The translations under genes were made by a program, and so were the position numbers. Positions 29,341 to 39,926 of a stretch of DNA of 64,000 nucleotides are shown here, in pieces. Within the stretch, counting starts at the first letter, position 1. The number at the start of each line of letters is the position of its first letter. The DNA is from Gemmatimonadaceae bacterium (GTDB taxonomy: Bacteria > Gemmatimonadota > Gemmatimonadetes > Gemmatimonadales > Gemmatimonadaceae): positions 186,001 to 250,000 of the forward strand of contig DASXUN010000012.1 of assembly GCA_036504815.1 (NCBI GenBank), given 5' to 3'. The notes under the pieces were generated by a model that made no database searches, was not told the origin of the DNA, and saw nothing but the letters and a program-made list of their open reading frames with translations.

Positions 29341-29383
29341 AGTCGGTCGCGCGAACGTCCGCCCCAACGGTCGCGAACGCTCG

Positions 29384-31828
29384 CTAGCGGTCGCTCGAAA
29401 GCCGTCGGAGCTCGGCCATGGCACGGCCGAACGCGGTCCAGTCGCCGTGGCGCAACGCTTCCTGCATCGCCGCGTGTATGCGCGCGATCCGCAGGCGCAG
29501 TCGCGCGTCGGCGACCGGCTCGTGCGTTGGCGCGCCAAAGGAGGCGGCGAGCGTCGCCGCCGTCTGGCCCATGCCGCCAAGGATCGCGGCGATCCCGGTG
29601 AGCCTGGGCGAGCGCTCGGGCACCCATTCATAGAACGATTGGAGTACGAGAAGCCCGCCGACGGTTGGCACCACCTGCACGCGGCCACGCCGCGGATGAC
29701 GGCGCGCCTGACTGATGCGCGCGGAGTCGGCCATCCGCTGCAGGCGATCGAGCAGCGACGACCAGCGCAGGGAGTCTGGCTGTTCGACGAGCGCGGTGCG
29801 CGGTGAGGCTCCCCCGATAGCAACCAGGACGCCGCGCACGCGGTCGAGGCCGTCCACCGCCGGGACGCCCCAGGCAAGCGGACTCCCATGCGCCGCGCTG
29901 ACGAACGGCATGGGAGCGCCGGGCAGGAGCTCGACGTCCGCATCGTCGGCCTGGAACAGCGGACGCACGGCGAGCGTGTCCGCGCGGAAGCCGGTGCGCG
30001 CCAGCGCGGTGCCCTGCACCACGGCCCGGTCGACGGGCGCCGGGAGGGCCGCCAGCAGATCCGCGTCAAGCCCGTCACGGGTCACGAACAGGTTGGGCAG
30101 GTGATCCCGCCACCACGCCGTCATGCGATTGGGGCGACGCGCCACCAGCACGTGCACCCGGCCGCTGTGCGCGTTGATGAGCGCCAACCCGGCCGGCATG
30201 GCGAGGCGCTGCACTCCGCCGGCCACCACGATGGGCTCGCTGAGCGGATAATCGGCGCTCGTGTGAAAGAGCTCGACGGCCCACCAGAGCGAATCGTGCG
30301 CGACGAACGCCTGCGCGGTGGGCCCGGCGGTGAAGAACGGGAGGAGCGTGCGCACCCGGTCGTGCACGTCGCGGCGCATGAGGAGACGCGTGTGTCTCGC
30401 ATCCGTATTGGCAAAGGCGAGTCGCAGGCGCCGCACGCCCCACGCCAGCGCGAGACTGCGCCACCCGGTGCCGAACGCCGGCGCCGCCACGTGGGCGAGC
30501 GTGTCGGCGATCAGGCGTGTGGACTCGACGCCGACGCCCACCGCGAGCGGGGCCAGCGTGGCGTACGCCGTGGCACCCGACGGCCACGGGTCGCCGCGCT
30601 CATCGGCATCGCCGGGCTCGACTTCCTGCACCGCGAGCCGTGCGAGGGGCGCGCTGTCGTCGGTGCCACCGTACGGGATCACGGCACGCAGGGAGTCGCC
30701 GCCGGCGACGCGCCACGACATCGCCCCCCGCGTCGGCGCCACCCCCGGTTCCTGCCCCGCGGCGAGCGCGAGGGCGGCGGGATCCCACCCGCTCACCCGG
30801 TGCGCGATGGAGGAATCGGCGAGTCGCACGCTGTCGGCGCGCGCTCCGCGGAGGATGTCGTCCACCGCGAAGGCGCGGCGCGTGAAGAGCGTGCGCGCCG
30901 CCTGGTACGGACGCTCCATCACGATCCGCTCGCGCTCGTTGACGGCGCGGCGATCGATGAGCGGCAGGCCCACGCGGCCGACCGGGCCGGCAAACAGGAC
31001 GATGAGCAGCGCGCCGAGCATCACGCGCTGGTTGCCAATCCATCCCGCCCACGCCACGAGGATGCCCACGCCGGCCGTCCCGATGCTCAGCGCGATCGAG
31101 TACGGATAGAGCACCTGATGGTCAAACGAGGTGAACGCTTCGCGCGCACCGCTGCCGCGCAGCAGCAGGTCAAAGGCATCCAGGCGATATCCCCACGCGA
31201 TGAGCAGCAGCAGGACCGCGGAGTATATGGCGAAATGCCGCCGCACCCAGGTGCTGACGTGCAACCGCCCGTGTTCCAGGTGCACCGACGGCGTGAGGGC
31301 ATATAGCATGATCACCGTCACGCCGACCACCGCTGCGAGCAGCACCGTCCACTCGTGCAGGGCGCGTTCCAGCGGCAGCCACGCCGTCCAGAACGCGATG
31401 TCGCGTCCCAGGTAGGGATCGATCTCGCCCAGCGGCGAGGCCCACTGCACGCGCAGCAGGTCGAGCCAGTCATCCTGCGGCAGTGCCATGACCGCGGCAA
31501 TCAGGGCACTGATGCCGGCCGCCGTCGCCGTGAGCGCGCGGCCGGGGACGACTTCGCCGATGTGCAGGTTCGCCACCTGCCGCGGCAGGACGAGCGACAC
31601 GATGGACCGTCGCATCGCGAACAGGTTGATGAAGGCAAACGCGAACGCGACGGCGAACAGCCCCGCGCGCAGCGTGGTGAGCGCAACCACCTGGGCGCGC
31701 CAGAGGGCGCCAGCGTCGAGTGCGTCGAACCACGCCCACTCCGCATACGCGCCAGCCAGCAGGCGGCCCGCCACCAGCGCGACGGCGAGCGCCGCGCCAC
31801 CCAGCGCGAGAGCCCGCCGCATCGTCAT
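29384..31828 (-). CDS. UPF0182 family integral membrane protein
   Basis: Large protein (814 aa) of the uncharacterised UPF0182 family. About seven transmembrane segments lie in the first 320 residues (for example 5-30, 50-72, 100-118, 165-190, 205-222, 255-275, 285-305), followed by a long extracytoplasmic part with DPYLGRDIAFW and YPYS motifs and many short beta segments. Function of the family is unknown; it is found in actinobacteria, cyanobacteria and some Gram-negatives. The ATG lies 1 bp after the phosphohexomutase stop, which suggests one transcription unit. Confidence 0.85.
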   Translation of the reverse strand: MTMRRALALGGAALAVALVAGRLLAGAYAEWAWFDALDAGALWRAQVVALTTLRAGLFAVAFAFAFINLFAMRRSIVSLVLPRQVANLHIGEVVPGRALTATAAGISALIAAVMALPQDDWLDLLRVQWASPLGEIDPYLGRDIAFWTAWLPLERALHEWTVLLAAVVGVTVIMLYALTPSVHLEHGRLHVSTWVRRHFAIYSAVLLLLIAWGYRLDAFDLLLRGSGAREAFTSFDHQVLYPYSIALSIGTAGVGILVAWAGWIGNQRVMLGALLIVLFAGPVGRVGLPLIDRRAVNERERIVMERPYQAARTLFTRRAFAVDDILRGARADSVRLADSSIAHRVSGWDPAALALAAGQEPGVAPTRGAMSWRVAGGDSLRAVIPYGGTDDSAPLARLAVQEVEPGDADERGDPWPSGATAYATLAPLAVGVGVESTRLIADTLAHVAAPAFGTGWRSLALAWGVRRLRLAFANTDARHTRLLMRRDVHDRVRTLLPFFTAGPTAQAFVAHDSLWWAVELFHTSADYPLSEPIVVAGGVQRLAMPAGLALINAHSGRVHVLVARRPNRMTAWWRDHLPNLFVTRDGLDADLLAALPAPVDRAVVQGTALARTGFRADTLAVRPLFQADDADVELLPGAPMPFVSAAHGSPLAWGVPAVDGLDRVRGVLVAIGGASPRTALVEQPDSLRWSSLLDRLQRMADSARISQARRHPRRGRVQVVPTVGGLLVLQSFYEWVPERSPRLTGIAAILGGMGQTAATLAASFGAPTHEPVADARLRLRIARIHAAMQEALRHGDWTAFGRAMAELRRLSSDR

Positions 31829-31829
31829 G

Positions 31830-33194
31830 CTAGACGCCCACGCCCTGCGACTTGAGCCACCCTTCCACCTCGCCGCGAATCTCGGCGAGGCGCGCCTCGG
31901 TCAGCGCCTCGAAGCGGCAGACGAGGATGGGCTGTGTGTTGGAGGCGCGAATCAGCCCCCAGCCATCGCCGAAGAGAACGCGCGCGCCATCCACCGCGAT
32001 GACCTCGCGCGTCCTGGCAAAATGCTCCTGCGCGGCCTTCACAATGACGAACTTCCGGTCGTCCGGGCAGTCCACGCGCAACTCCGGCGTGCTGACGAAG
32101 CGCGGCACGTCGGCCAGCAGCTCATCCACCCGCTTGCCGCTGTCGCCGAGGATGCGGAGCAGGCGCGCCGCGGCGTAGATGGCGTCGTCGTGCCCGTAGA
32201 ATCCTTCGGTGAAGAACATGTGCCCCGACATCTCGCCCGCGATCGGCGCGTGCAGCTCCTTCATCTTCTCCTTGATGAGCGAGTGGCCGGTCTTCCACAT
32301 CAACGGCTCGCCCCCCGCCTGGCGAATGGCGTCGGGCAGCGCCTGCGAGCACTTCACGTCGAAGATGATCGACTGCCCCTTCCCCGTGCGCACCAGCACA
32401 TCGCGTGCGTACAGGAGGAGCAGGTAGTCCCCCCAGATGATGGTGCCCTCGCCATCCACGATGCCGATGCGATCCGCGTCGCCGTCGAACCCGATCCCCA
32501 GTTCAGCCCCGGTGCGCCGTACCGCCGCGATGAGGTCTTGAAGGTTCTCGACGACGGTCGGGTCGGGATGGTGGTTGGGGAAGTTGCCATCGCTTTCGGC
32601 AAAGAGCAGTTCCGCGTCCACGCCGATTGCGCGGCAGACCTGCGGCGCCGTCAGCGCGCCCACGCCGTTGCCGCAATCCACCACGACCTTGATGGGGCGC
32701 TTGATCCGGCCAATCCGCTGCGCGATGTCGGCCACATAGTCGTCGATCATCGCGACCGTGCGCACCGTCCCCGGCTTCGCCGCGTGCTTGCTCCCGGCGA
32801 TCAGCTGGTACAGCCGCTGGATGCCGTCGCCATGCAGCGACGTGGCGCCGACGCTCAGCTTGAAACCGTTGAACTCGGGGGGATTGTGCGACCCCGTCAC
32901 CTGGATGCCGCCGATGACGCCGCAATGGTGCAGGCTCCAGTACAGCACCGGCGTCGGGGCGATGCCGATGTCCACCACGTCCACGCCGCAGTCGGTCAGC
33001 CCCTTGACCAGGGCATCGCGCAGCGACGCGCCGCTGTGCCGGTTGTCTCGTCCCACCGCCACCGCGCCGGTGATGCCGCGTTCGGCGAGGATGGCGGCGT
33101 ACCCGCGGCCGATCCCCTCGGCGGCCTCGAGGGTGAGGTCGTCGCCGACCACACCGCGGATGTCGTATTGGCGAAAGATGCCAGCGTTGATCAT
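31830..33194 (-). CDS. Phosphomannomutase/phosphoglucomutase
   Basis: Alpha-D-phosphohexomutase that interconverts hexose 1- and 6-phosphates for sugar-nucleotide and polysaccharide synthesis. Motifs in order: FRQYDIRGVVGDDL, the active-site phosphoserine in QVTGSHNPPEFNGFK, metal loop GFDGDADRIG, sugar loop GEMSGH, and phosphate loop RASNTQPILV. The ATG at 33,194 (MINAGIFRQYDI) is chosen because longer in-frame extension runs through a terminator-like hairpin. The length of 454 aa matches AlgC/ManB. Substrate preference (mannose versus glucose) cannot be fixed from sequence. Confidence 0.94.
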   Translation of the reverse strand: MINAGIFRQYDIRGVVGDDLTLEAAEGIGRGYAAILAERGITGAVAVGRDNRHSGASLRDALVKGLTDCGVDVVDIGIAPTPVLYWSLHHCGVIGGIQVTGSHNPPEFNGFKLSVGATSLHGDGIQRLYQLIAGSKHAAKPGTVRTVAMIDDYVADIAQRIGRIKRPIKVVVDCGNGVGALTAPQVCRAIGVDAELLFAESDGNFPNHHPDPTVVENLQDLIAAVRRTGAELGIGFDGDADRIGIVDGEGTIIWGDYLLLLYARDVLVRTGKGQSIIFDVKCSQALPDAIRQAGGEPLMWKTGHSLIKEKMKELHAPIAGEMSGHMFFTEGFYGHDDAIYAAARLLRILGDSGKRVDELLADVPRFVSTPELRVDCPDDRKFVIVKAAQEHFARTREVIAVDGARVLFGDGWGLIRASNTQPILVCRFEALTEARLAEIRGEVEGWLKSQGVGV

Positions 33195-33240
33195 GAGTCC
33201 AGTGGAAACGGGTGATCCGAAAGTTACTGCGCCCGAGACG

Positions 33241-33269
33241 TCAACGCCTCGCGCGGGGCGAGGCGTTGA
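33241..33269 (-). terminator. Strong hairpin ending the nuo operon
   Basis: A perfect 12-bp stem (33,241-33,252 with 33,258-33,269) and a 5-nt loop, starting 7 bp after the nuoN stop. There is no U-run on the minus side. It also lies 47 bp before the phosphohexomutase start, so it separates the two units. Confidence 0.75.
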
Positions 33270-33276
33270 GGACCGT

Positions 33277-34794
33277 TCACTTGGGCAGGTCCGCGGAGGC
33301 GGCCTGCTGGACGGTTGGCGCTCGCGGTATGCTGTCACGGCTCCAGTTGATCATCCGGCCGGGGACCAGCCCCAGCGCCAGAATCGCGACCGCCGTGGCG
33401 AGCACCACGCCGCGCGTCCACGGACCCGCCTGCGCCGGCGTCTCGGCGCCCTCCGGACGCTGCTTCATGAACATCACGCGCACCACGTTCAGATAGTAGC
33501 CCGCGGAGACGACCGAGGTGAGCACCAGCACCACGGCCAGCGTGACCAGGGGTCGCGGCGCCTCGATGGCCGCCATCAGGAGATACCACTTGCCGAAGAA
33601 GCCCACGCCGCCGAAGACCGGGAAGCCCATCAGCGAGAGCATGAAAACGCTCATCGCGACGGCCAGCCACGGTCGCACGTGCCAGAGCCCCTCGAAGTCC
33701 ACGAGCTCATTGTGCGTGTCGCCTTCCTTCCCGACCGTGATCACCACGGCAAACGCGCCAAATGAGGCCAGCGTGTACGCCACGATGTAGAAGAGGAAAG
33801 CCGCCGAGCCGGCCAACGTGCCGGTGGCCACCGCGACCAGCAGGTAGCCGGAGTGCGCGATGGAGGAGTAGGCGAGCAGTCGCTTGAGGTTGCGCTGCGA
33901 GAGCGCCACGGTGTTGCCGACGAACATCGCGACCGCTGCCAGCCACCAGATGGGCTTGAACCAGGCATCACCCATGCCGGGCAGCGCCTCGAGCCAGACG
34001 CGCACGAACGTCGTGAACGCCGCCGCCTTGACCGCCGTGGCCATATAGGCCGTGATGGGCGTCGGCGCGCCCTCGTAGACATCGGGGGCCCACATATGGA
34101 ACGGCGCCGCCGCGACCTTGAACCCGAAGCCGACGAGCAGCAGCCCGGTGCCGACCAGCGCCATCGGATGCGCGACGTAGTTCCCCGCCACGATCCGCTG
34201 TCCGATCTCGCTCAGGTTCGTCGAGCCGGTGGCGCCGTAGATCAGGGCGATGCCGTACAGCAGGAAGGCGCTGGCGAAGGCGCCGAGCAGGAAGTACTTG
34301 ATGGATCCCTCGGCCGACTTGGCGCTGCGCCGGTTGAGCCCGGCGAGCACGTAGACCGCCACCGACATCAGCTCGATGCCGAGGAAGACGATCATCAGGT
34401 CGCGCGCCGAGGCCAGCACCATCATGCCGGCCGTCGCGAAGAGCACGAGCACGTGCGATTCGGCCGGGAGAATGCGTTCGCGGGGATTGTATTCCATCCC
34501 GAGCGCGATCGCCCCGAAGGCGCCCACAAGGCAGACGATGTCGGCCGCCCAGCGGAAGTTGTCCACGGCTATGACGCCGATGCCCGACGACATCCCCTGG
34601 GACGCGTACCACAGGGTGAAGCCGATCGTCGCGAGGATCAGGACGAGCGAGGCCATGCCGATGGTGCGCTGATGCTCGTTGGACTCAGGCCGCCACGCGG
34701 CCCAGAGCATCAAGACCATGGCACCGGCCATGAGCAGCAGGTCGGGCCCGAGGGCCTGCAGGAGCTGCGACGGATTCGCGAGGTCGAAGATCAT
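33277..34794 (-). CDS. nuoN: NADH-quinone oxidoreductase subunit N
   Basis: Antiporter-like membrane subunit of complex I (505 aa, about 14 transmembrane helices). The proton-channel signature is visible: GIELMSVAVYVLAGLNRRSAKSAEGSIKYFLLGAFASAFLLYG with the key Glu and Lys residues, and KVAAAPFHMWAPDVYEGAPTPITAYMATAVKAAAF. It begins immediately after nuoM (no gap) and is the last gene of the operon. Confidence 0.97.
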   Translation of the reverse strand: MIFDLANPSQLLQALGPDLLLMAGAMVLMLWAAWRPESNEHQRTIGMASLVLILATIGFTLWYASQGMSSGIGVIAVDNFRWAADIVCLVGAFGAIALGMEYNPRERILPAESHVLVLFATAGMMVLASARDLMIVFLGIELMSVAVYVLAGLNRRSAKSAEGSIKYFLLGAFASAFLLYGIALIYGATGSTNLSEIGQRIVAGNYVAHPMALVGTGLLLVGFGFKVAAAPFHMWAPDVYEGAPTPITAYMATAVKAAAFTTFVRVWLEALPGMGDAWFKPIWWLAAVAMFVGNTVALSQRNLKRLLAYSSIAHSGYLLVAVATGTLAGSAAFLFYIVAYTLASFGAFAVVITVGKEGDTHNELVDFEGLWHVRPWLAVAMSVFMLSLMGFPVFGGVGFFGKWYLLMAAIEAPRPLVTLAVVLVLTSVVSAGYYLNVVRVMFMKQRPEGAETPAQAGPWTRGVVLATAVAILALGLVPGRMINWSRDSIPRAPTVQQAASADLPK

Positions 34795-36378
34795 TTATCG
34801 CGCCGTGTTGTTAGCGGTCACCGGCACTCTTCCCGCCGCGGCCTCGACATACGTCACGAGGCGGCGCGCGGCCGGTTCGGTCTTTTCGAGCAGGGGCTTG
34901 GGATAGACGCCAATCCAGAGGATGCCGATCAGGAGCGGGACCAGCAGGCCGATCTCGCGCCAGTTGAGGTCCTTGATCCCCTCGTTCTCCGGCTTGGACA
35001 GCTTGTTGTAGATGATGCGCTGCAGCGCCCACAGCAGGTACGCCGCGGCGAAGATGACGGCGGTCGCCGAGATCACCGTGGCGAGCGGCTGCGTCTTGTA
35101 CGCGCCGACCAGCACCAGGAACTCGCCGATGAAGCCGTTCGTCCCCGGCACGCCGATGCTGCTGAGCGAGACGATCGTGAGGATGGTCGCGAAGATCGGG
35201 ACGACCTTGGCGATGCCGCCGTAGTCCTCGATCATGCGCGTGTGCCGCCGTTCGTAGATCATGCCCACCAGGAGGAACAGTGCGCCCGTCGAGATGCCGT
35301 GGTTCACGTTCACCAGCAGCGCGCCCTGCATCGATTCCGTGGTGAGCGCGAAGATGCCGAGCATCACGAAGCCAAGGTGGCTGACCGACGAGTAGGCGAC
35401 CAGCTTCTTGAAGTCCGGCTGCACCATCGCCACCAGGGCGCCGTAGACGATGCCGATGACCGCCAGGGCGATGATGAAGCTCCGCACCGCAGGATTCATC
35501 GCCGCCGCCGGGAAGAGCGGGAGCGCGAACCGGATGAAGCCGAACGTGCCCATCTTCAGCATGATGGCGGCCAGGATCACCGAACCGGCCGTGGGCGCCT
35601 CGACGTGCGCGTCGGGCAGCCACGTGTGGAACGGGAACATCGGCACCTTCACCGCGAACGCGAGCGCGAACGCCCCGAACAGCCACAGCGTGGTCGTCGG
35701 GTCGAGGTGCACGTTGTTCAGGATGAAGTCGTAGCTGAAGTTCGGCGCGCCGCCCACCCGCGACGCCTCGGAGCCGAGGTACAGGATGGCGACCAGCATC
35801 AGCAGCGAGCCGATCATCGTGTACACGAAGAACTTGATCGCCGCGTACAGCCGCCGCTCGCCGCCCCAGACGCCGATGATCAGGTACATCGGGACGAGCA
35901 TGATCTCCCACATCACGTAGAAGAGCACCAGGTCGAGCGACATGAACACGCCGAGCATGCCGACGGTCAGGATCAGCAGGTTCGCGTAGTACGCGTGCGC
36001 CTTGGTGCGGATGCTCGTCCAGCTGCCGAGCACCGCGAGCGGCATCATCAGCGTGGTCAGCAGCACCAGCACCATGGCGATGCCGTCGAGGCCGACGGTG
36101 AACCGGACGCCCCACTGCGGAATCCAGGGGAGGTCCACCACGCCCTGCCAGCCGGCGGCCGCGGGATCGATGGACCACCAGAGTCCGAGGGAAAGGATGG
36201 CCTCCACCACGAAGAAGGCGAAGGCGAGGATTCGCACTTCACGCCAGCGCTTGTCGGCCGGATCCTTGGCGGACAGCAGCGCATGCGCCCACAGCCCGAC
36301 CGCGCCGATTGCCGGCAGCAGCAGCAGGACCGGAACGATCCAGGCGTTGTAATTGATCGACGACAGGAACGCGGTCAT
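34795..36378 (-). CDS. nuoM: NADH-quinone oxidoreductase subunit M
   Basis: Proton-pumping antiporter-like subunit of complex I (527 aa). Key segments: YVMWEIMLVPMYLIIGVWGG with the channel Glu, KFFVYTMIGSLLMLVAILYLG, KVPMFPFHTWLPDAHVEAPTAGSVILAAIMLKMGTFG, and VAYSSVSHLGFVMLG. About 14 membrane helices. It follows nuoL after 3 bp. Confidence 0.97.
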   Translation of the reverse strand: MTAFLSSINYNAWIVPVLLLLPAIGAVGLWAHALLSAKDPADKRWREVRILAFAFFVVEAILSLGLWWSIDPAAAGWQGVVDLPWIPQWGVRFTVGLDGIAMVLVLLTTLMMPLAVLGSWTSIRTKAHAYYANLLILTVGMLGVFMSLDLVLFYVMWEIMLVPMYLIIGVWGGERRLYAAIKFFVYTMIGSLLMLVAILYLGSEASRVGGAPNFSYDFILNNVHLDPTTTLWLFGAFALAFAVKVPMFPFHTWLPDAHVEAPTAGSVILAAIMLKMGTFGFIRFALPLFPAAAMNPAVRSFIIALAVIGIVYGALVAMVQPDFKKLVAYSSVSHLGFVMLGIFALTTESMQGALLVNVNHGISTGALFLLVGMIYERRHTRMIEDYGGIAKVVPIFATILTIVSLSSIGVPGTNGFIGEFLVLVGAYKTQPLATVISATAVIFAAAYLLWALQRIIYNKLSKPENEGIKDLNWREIGLLVPLLIGILWIGVYPKPLLEKTEPAARRLVTYVEAAAGRVPVTANNTAR

Positions 36379-36381
36379 GGG

Positions 36382-38580
36382 TTACCGAAAGGTGAAGGCG
36401 CCGAGAAGGGTGATGACGCCGATCAGCAGGACCCAGGCATAGGTGCCCACCTGGCCCGTCTGCAGCTGAGACCCGATCCAGCCGAAGGCCTTCGCCAGCA
36501 GCGCGCTGCCGTTGACGAAGAGGCCGTCAATGATCCCCGCATCGAAGCCCTTCCACAGGACCGCGCGCGACACATTGACCGTCGGCTGCACGAAGGCGGC
36601 GTCGTAGCCCTCGTCCACGAACCACTTGTTCTCGAGTACCCGGTCGATGCCGGTAGCCTCGGGCGAATCCTTCTTCGGCACGAGCGCCGCCGGCTTCAGC
36701 CGCCACACCGCGAAGGTGATGCCCACCACCGCGATCAGGATGGCCGTACCGACCAGCACGAACTCGGTGCTGTGCGTCATGTGCGGCGCCTGCCCGAGCG
36801 TGGTGCGCAGGGCGTTCTCGCCGACCACCGGTTCCAGCCAGTGCTCGAGGCCGCCCACCGGGCCAATGGCCCCCAGCAGCGCCGGCACGTTGAGCCAGCC
36901 GCCGAACGCCGCGAGCAATGCCAGCACCACCAGCGGACCGGTCATGATCCACGGCGCCTCCGTCAGGTGCGGCCGCTCGGCCTCGCCGGTCCGGTTGGGC
37001 CCGTGGAACGTGTACAGCATCATCCGGGTCATGTAGATCGCCGTCAGCAGCGCCGACGCGAGCCCCAGCCCGTAGATGATCAGCAGCACCGTGCTGCCGG
37101 GGATGCCGAGGAGCGACACTTCCGCGAGCGTCGAGTGATGCACCCGCGCGAAGACCGACGACAGGATCTCGTCCTTCGAGAAGAAGCCCGAGAAGAGCGG
37201 GATGCCGGCGATGGCCAGCGTCGCGGTCCACATCAGGTAGAACGTGACGGGCATGTACCGCTTCATGCCGCCCATGTTGCGCATGTCCTGCGCGTCGTCG
37301 TGGTTGTGCGTCGCGTGGTACGCCGCGTGCATGACGTAGATCACCGAGCCCGACCCGAGGAACAGGAGCGCCTTGAAGAAGGCGTGCGTCACCAGGTGGA
37401 AGACACCGGCCACGTAGGCGCCCACACCCACGCCGATGAACATGTAGCCCAGCTGCGAGACCGTGGAGTACGCCAGCACCTTCTTGATGTCCCACTGCTT
37501 GAGGCCGATGGTCGCCGCGAAGAACGCGGTGAGCGCGCCGATCCCCGCCACGGTGAGCTGGGCCACTGGCGCCATGGAGAAGATCCCCGAGGCGCGCGCC
37601 ACGAGATACACGCCGGCGGTCACCATCGTCGCCGCGTGGATCAGCGCGGAGACCGGCGTCGGGCCGGCCATCGCGTCGGGAAGCCAGACGTAGAGCGGAA
37701 TCTGCGCGCTCTTGCCGGTGCAGCCGAGGAACAGGAACAGGGCGATCGCCGTGGCGATCACGCCGCCCATCGGCAGCGCCGACGCCTTCTCCGCCACGCC
37801 GAGGATGTCGAGCGTGCCGAGGTTGGCGAACATCAGGAACATCGCGACCAGGAAGCCGAAGTCGCCGATTCGGTTGACGATGAACGCCTTCTTGCCGGCG
37901 TCGGCGTTGGCCTTCTCCGAGAACCAGAAGCCGATGAGCAGGTACGAGCAGAGCCCGACGCCCTCCCAGCCCACGAACAGCAGCGGATAGCTGCCGCCGA
38001 GCACCAGGATGAGCATGAAGAAGACGAACAGGTTGAGGTACGCGAAGTAGCGCGGGTACCCCGGATCGTCCTGCATGTAGCCGACGCTGAAGATGTGGAT
38101 CAGCATGCCGACGCCGGTGATGACCATCACCATGACCATCGACAGCGGATCGAGGAGGATCGTCGCGTTGAGGTTCAGGTCGCCGACGGGCATCCACGAG
38201 AACAGCGTCAGCACGTAGGGATGCTGCATCTCGACGCCCTTCATGGCGAAGAAGATGGCCGTCGCGAGCAGGAAGGCCGCGACGAGCACACCCGGGCCGA
38301 TGAGGCTCACGATCGCGGCGAACTTGTGCCGCGGCGGATGCCCGTGGTCGTCGTGTCCGTGTCCGTGCGCGGCGTCGTGCCCGTGCGAGGCGTCATGCCC
38401 GTGCCCGTGTCCGTCGCCCGCGGAAGGATCCGCGGGGCCAATCTTCGCCACGCCGAGCATCGCCAGGGTTCCGTTGATCAGGAACCCGAGGAACGGCAGC
38501 AGCGGGAGCAGCCACACCAGGCGCGCGACGGTTGCCGCGAGCGGGTGCGCCCCCTCGGGAGTCAAGGCCGGGTTCATCAT
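36382..38580 (-). CDS. nuoL: NADH-quinone oxidoreductase subunit L with His-rich loop
   Basis: Distal antiporter subunit of complex I with the long lateral helix (732 aa). Signature segments: [71 protein letters not shown] and [16 protein letters not shown]. Between the first two membrane helices, residues 57-85 form a Gly/His/Asp-rich loop with 11 histidines in 28 residues. This is not a usual NuoL feature and may bind metal. The ATG overlaps the nuoK stop (ATGA). Confidence 0.97.
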   Translation of the reverse strand: MMNPALTPEGAHPLAATVARLVWLLPLLPFLGFLINGTLAMLGVAKIGPADPSAGDGHGHGHDASHGHDAAHGHGHDDHGHPPRHKFAAIVSLIGPGVLVAAFLLATAIFFAMKGVEMQHPYVLTLFSWMPVGDLNLNATILLDPLSMVMVMVITGVGMLIHIFSVGYMQDDPGYPRYFAYLNLFVFFMLILVLGGSYPLLFVGWEGVGLCSYLLIGFWFSEKANADAGKKAFIVNRIGDFGFLVAMFLMFANLGTLDILGVAEKASALPMGGVIATAIALFLFLGCTGKSAQIPLYVWLPDAMAGPTPVSALIHAATMVTAGVYLVARASGIFSMAPVAQLTVAGIGALTAFFAATIGLKQWDIKKVLAYSTVSQLGYMFIGVGVGAYVAGVFHLVTHAFFKALLFLGSGSVIYVMHAAYHATHNHDDAQDMRNMGGMKRYMPVTFYLMWTATLAIAGIPLFSGFFSKDEILSSVFARVHHSTLAEVSLLGIPGSTVLLIIYGLGLASALLTAIYMTRMMLYTFHGPNRTGEAERPHLTEAPWIMTGPLVVLALLAAFGGWLNVPALLGAIGPVGGLEHWLEPVVGENALRTTLGQAPHMTHSTEFVLVGTAILIAVVGITFAVWRLKPAALVPKKDSPEATGIDRVLENKWFVDEGYDAAFVQPTVNVSRAVLWKGFDAGIIDGLFVNGSALLAKAFGWIGSQLQTGQVGTYAWVLLIGVITLLGAFTFR

Positions 38581-38870
38581 CCCTTGAGGAGGTTGATGTT
38601 CTGGAGGTTGACCGTCTTCACGTGGCGGAAGATGGCGATGATGATCGCCAGTCCCACCGCGGCCTCAGCCGCTGCGACGGTCATTGTAAAGACCACGAAC
38701 ACCTGGCCGGCCGCGCCGTACAGCTTGCTCAGCGCCACGAAGGACAGGTTCACGGCATTGAGCATCAGCTCGACGCACATGAAGATGATGATCGCATTGC
38801 GCCGGGTGAGCACCCCGACGACGCCGATCGAGAACAGGAGGGCCGACAGGGCCAGGGCTTCAACGAGCAT
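38577..38870 (-). CDS. nuoK: NADH-quinone oxidoreductase subunit K
   Basis: Small three-helix membrane subunit of complex I (97 aa). The conserved Glu residues appear in [22 protein letters not shown] and [19 protein letters not shown]. It overlaps nuoJ by 11 bp at its start and nuoL by 4 bp at its end. Confidence 0.97.
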   Translation of the reverse strand: MLVEALALSALLFSIGVVGVLTRRNAIIIFMCVELMLNAVNLSFVALSKLYGAAGQVFVVFTMTVAAAEAAVGLAIIIAIFRHVKTVNLQNINLLKG

Positions 38871-39432
38871 CGGTCCTCCGCTTGCCGAGCACCACCGCGC
38901 CCACGATCGCCGCGAGCAGCAGCACGCTCGTCAGCTCGAAGGCCAGCAGGTACTCCTTGAAGAGCGGCGCCGCCACGGGGCCGATGACGCCGCCCGCAAC
39001 CGGATGCGCCGCCGCCGCGGCCGCCTGGGCGGCCAGGTCCGGCGGAATCATGCGATCGATCGTGTTGGACCGGTTGAGCGCCATCACCTCGGCGAGCAGC
39101 GCCAGTCCCACGACGAGCGCGAAGATCCGGCCCCACTTGCCCCGGGCGTCCATCAGCTCCGACGGATGCCCGAGGTTGAGGAGCATGATCACGAACAGGA
39201 AGACCACCATGATGGCGCCGGTGTACACCAGGATCTGCATGGCGCCGATGAACTGCGCGTCGAGCATCACGTACAGCCCGGCGAGGCAGAACATCACGTT
39301 CACCAGCCACATTGCCGCCGCCACCGGGCTCCTGCGCGTCACGAACGCCACCGCGCTCGCGAGCGCCGTCAGCCCGAAGAAGTAGAAGGCGAACTGGTAC
39401 GCGAGGGGAAGGTACTGATTGGGTTGCATCAT
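38860..39432 (-). CDS. nuoJ: NADH-quinone oxidoreductase subunit J
   Basis: Five-helix membrane subunit of complex I (190 aa). Motif [29 protein letters not shown] is typical. The ATG at 39,432 overlaps the nuoI stop (ATGA). An Ala-rich loop ([15 protein letters not shown]) lies in the C-terminal half. The gene runs 11 bp into nuoK. Confidence 0.96.
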   Translation of the reverse strand: MMQPNQYLPLAYQFAFYFFGLTALASAVAFVTRRSPVAAAMWLVNVMFCLAGLYVMLDAQFIGAMQILVYTGAIMVVFLFVIMLLNLGHPSELMDARGKWGRIFALVVGLALLAEVMALNRSNTIDRMIPPDLAAQAAAAAAHPVAGGVIGPVAAPLFKEYLLAFELTSVLLLAAIVGAVVLGKRRTDAR

Positions 39433-39926
39433 TCCCCCTTCGGGTCGGCCGGATCCCACATCTCGCAGACGGGATGCGTCTGCGACGTCAGCCGCTTGAG
39501 GTCGTAGATGAAATCCTTGCGCTCGTACTCGGCATTTTCGTAATGCCGGCCGAGGTGGATGGCCTCTTCGGGGCAGACTTCCTGGCAGTAGCCGCAGAAG
39601 ATGCAGCGGAACTCGTCGATGTCGAAGACGACCGGGTACCGGTTCCCCTGCTCGTCCACGCCCGGCACCAGCTTGATGCAGTTGGCCGGGCAGACCGTCG
39701 GGCAGAGGCCGCATGCCACGCACTTGGCCTTGCCGTCCTCGGTGGTGAGCATGCGGTGCGTGCCGCGCCAGCGCGGCCCGATGTCCCACTTCTCCTCGGG
39801 ATACTGCACCGTGACCTTGTGCGGGTCGACGAGGTGCTTGAACGTGAGCGCGAGCCCCTGGAACGTCGCGCGCACGTAACTCATGCTGTCCGTGGGCCGA
39901 TCAACGACCCGGGTGGTGATCGCCAT
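39429..39926 (-). CDS. nuoI: NADH-quinone oxidoreductase subunit I
   Basis: Ferredoxin-like subunit with two 4Fe-4S clusters N6a and N6b: CVACGLCPTVCPANCI and CIFCGYCQEVCPEEAI. It is 165 aa long and sits at the start of the quinone-binding arm. Its ATG overlaps the nuoH stop by 1 bp. Confidence 0.97.
   Translation of the reverse strand: MAITTRVVDRPTDSMSYVRATFQGLALTFKHLVDPHKVTVQYPEEKWDIGPRWRGTHRMLTTEDGKAKCVACGLCPTVCPANCIKLVPGVDEQGNRYPVVFDIDEFRCIFCGYCQEVCPEEAIHLGRHYENAEYERKDFIYDLKRLTSQTHPVCEMWDPADPKGE

Noticed and set aside
33853..39507. Very long open frame on the plus strand (over 1,800 codons), His/Arg/Glu-rich
   Set aside because: It is antisense to nuoN-nuoM-nuoL-nuoK-nuoJ. The length arises from the high GC and codon bias of the true genes; no domain is recognisable.
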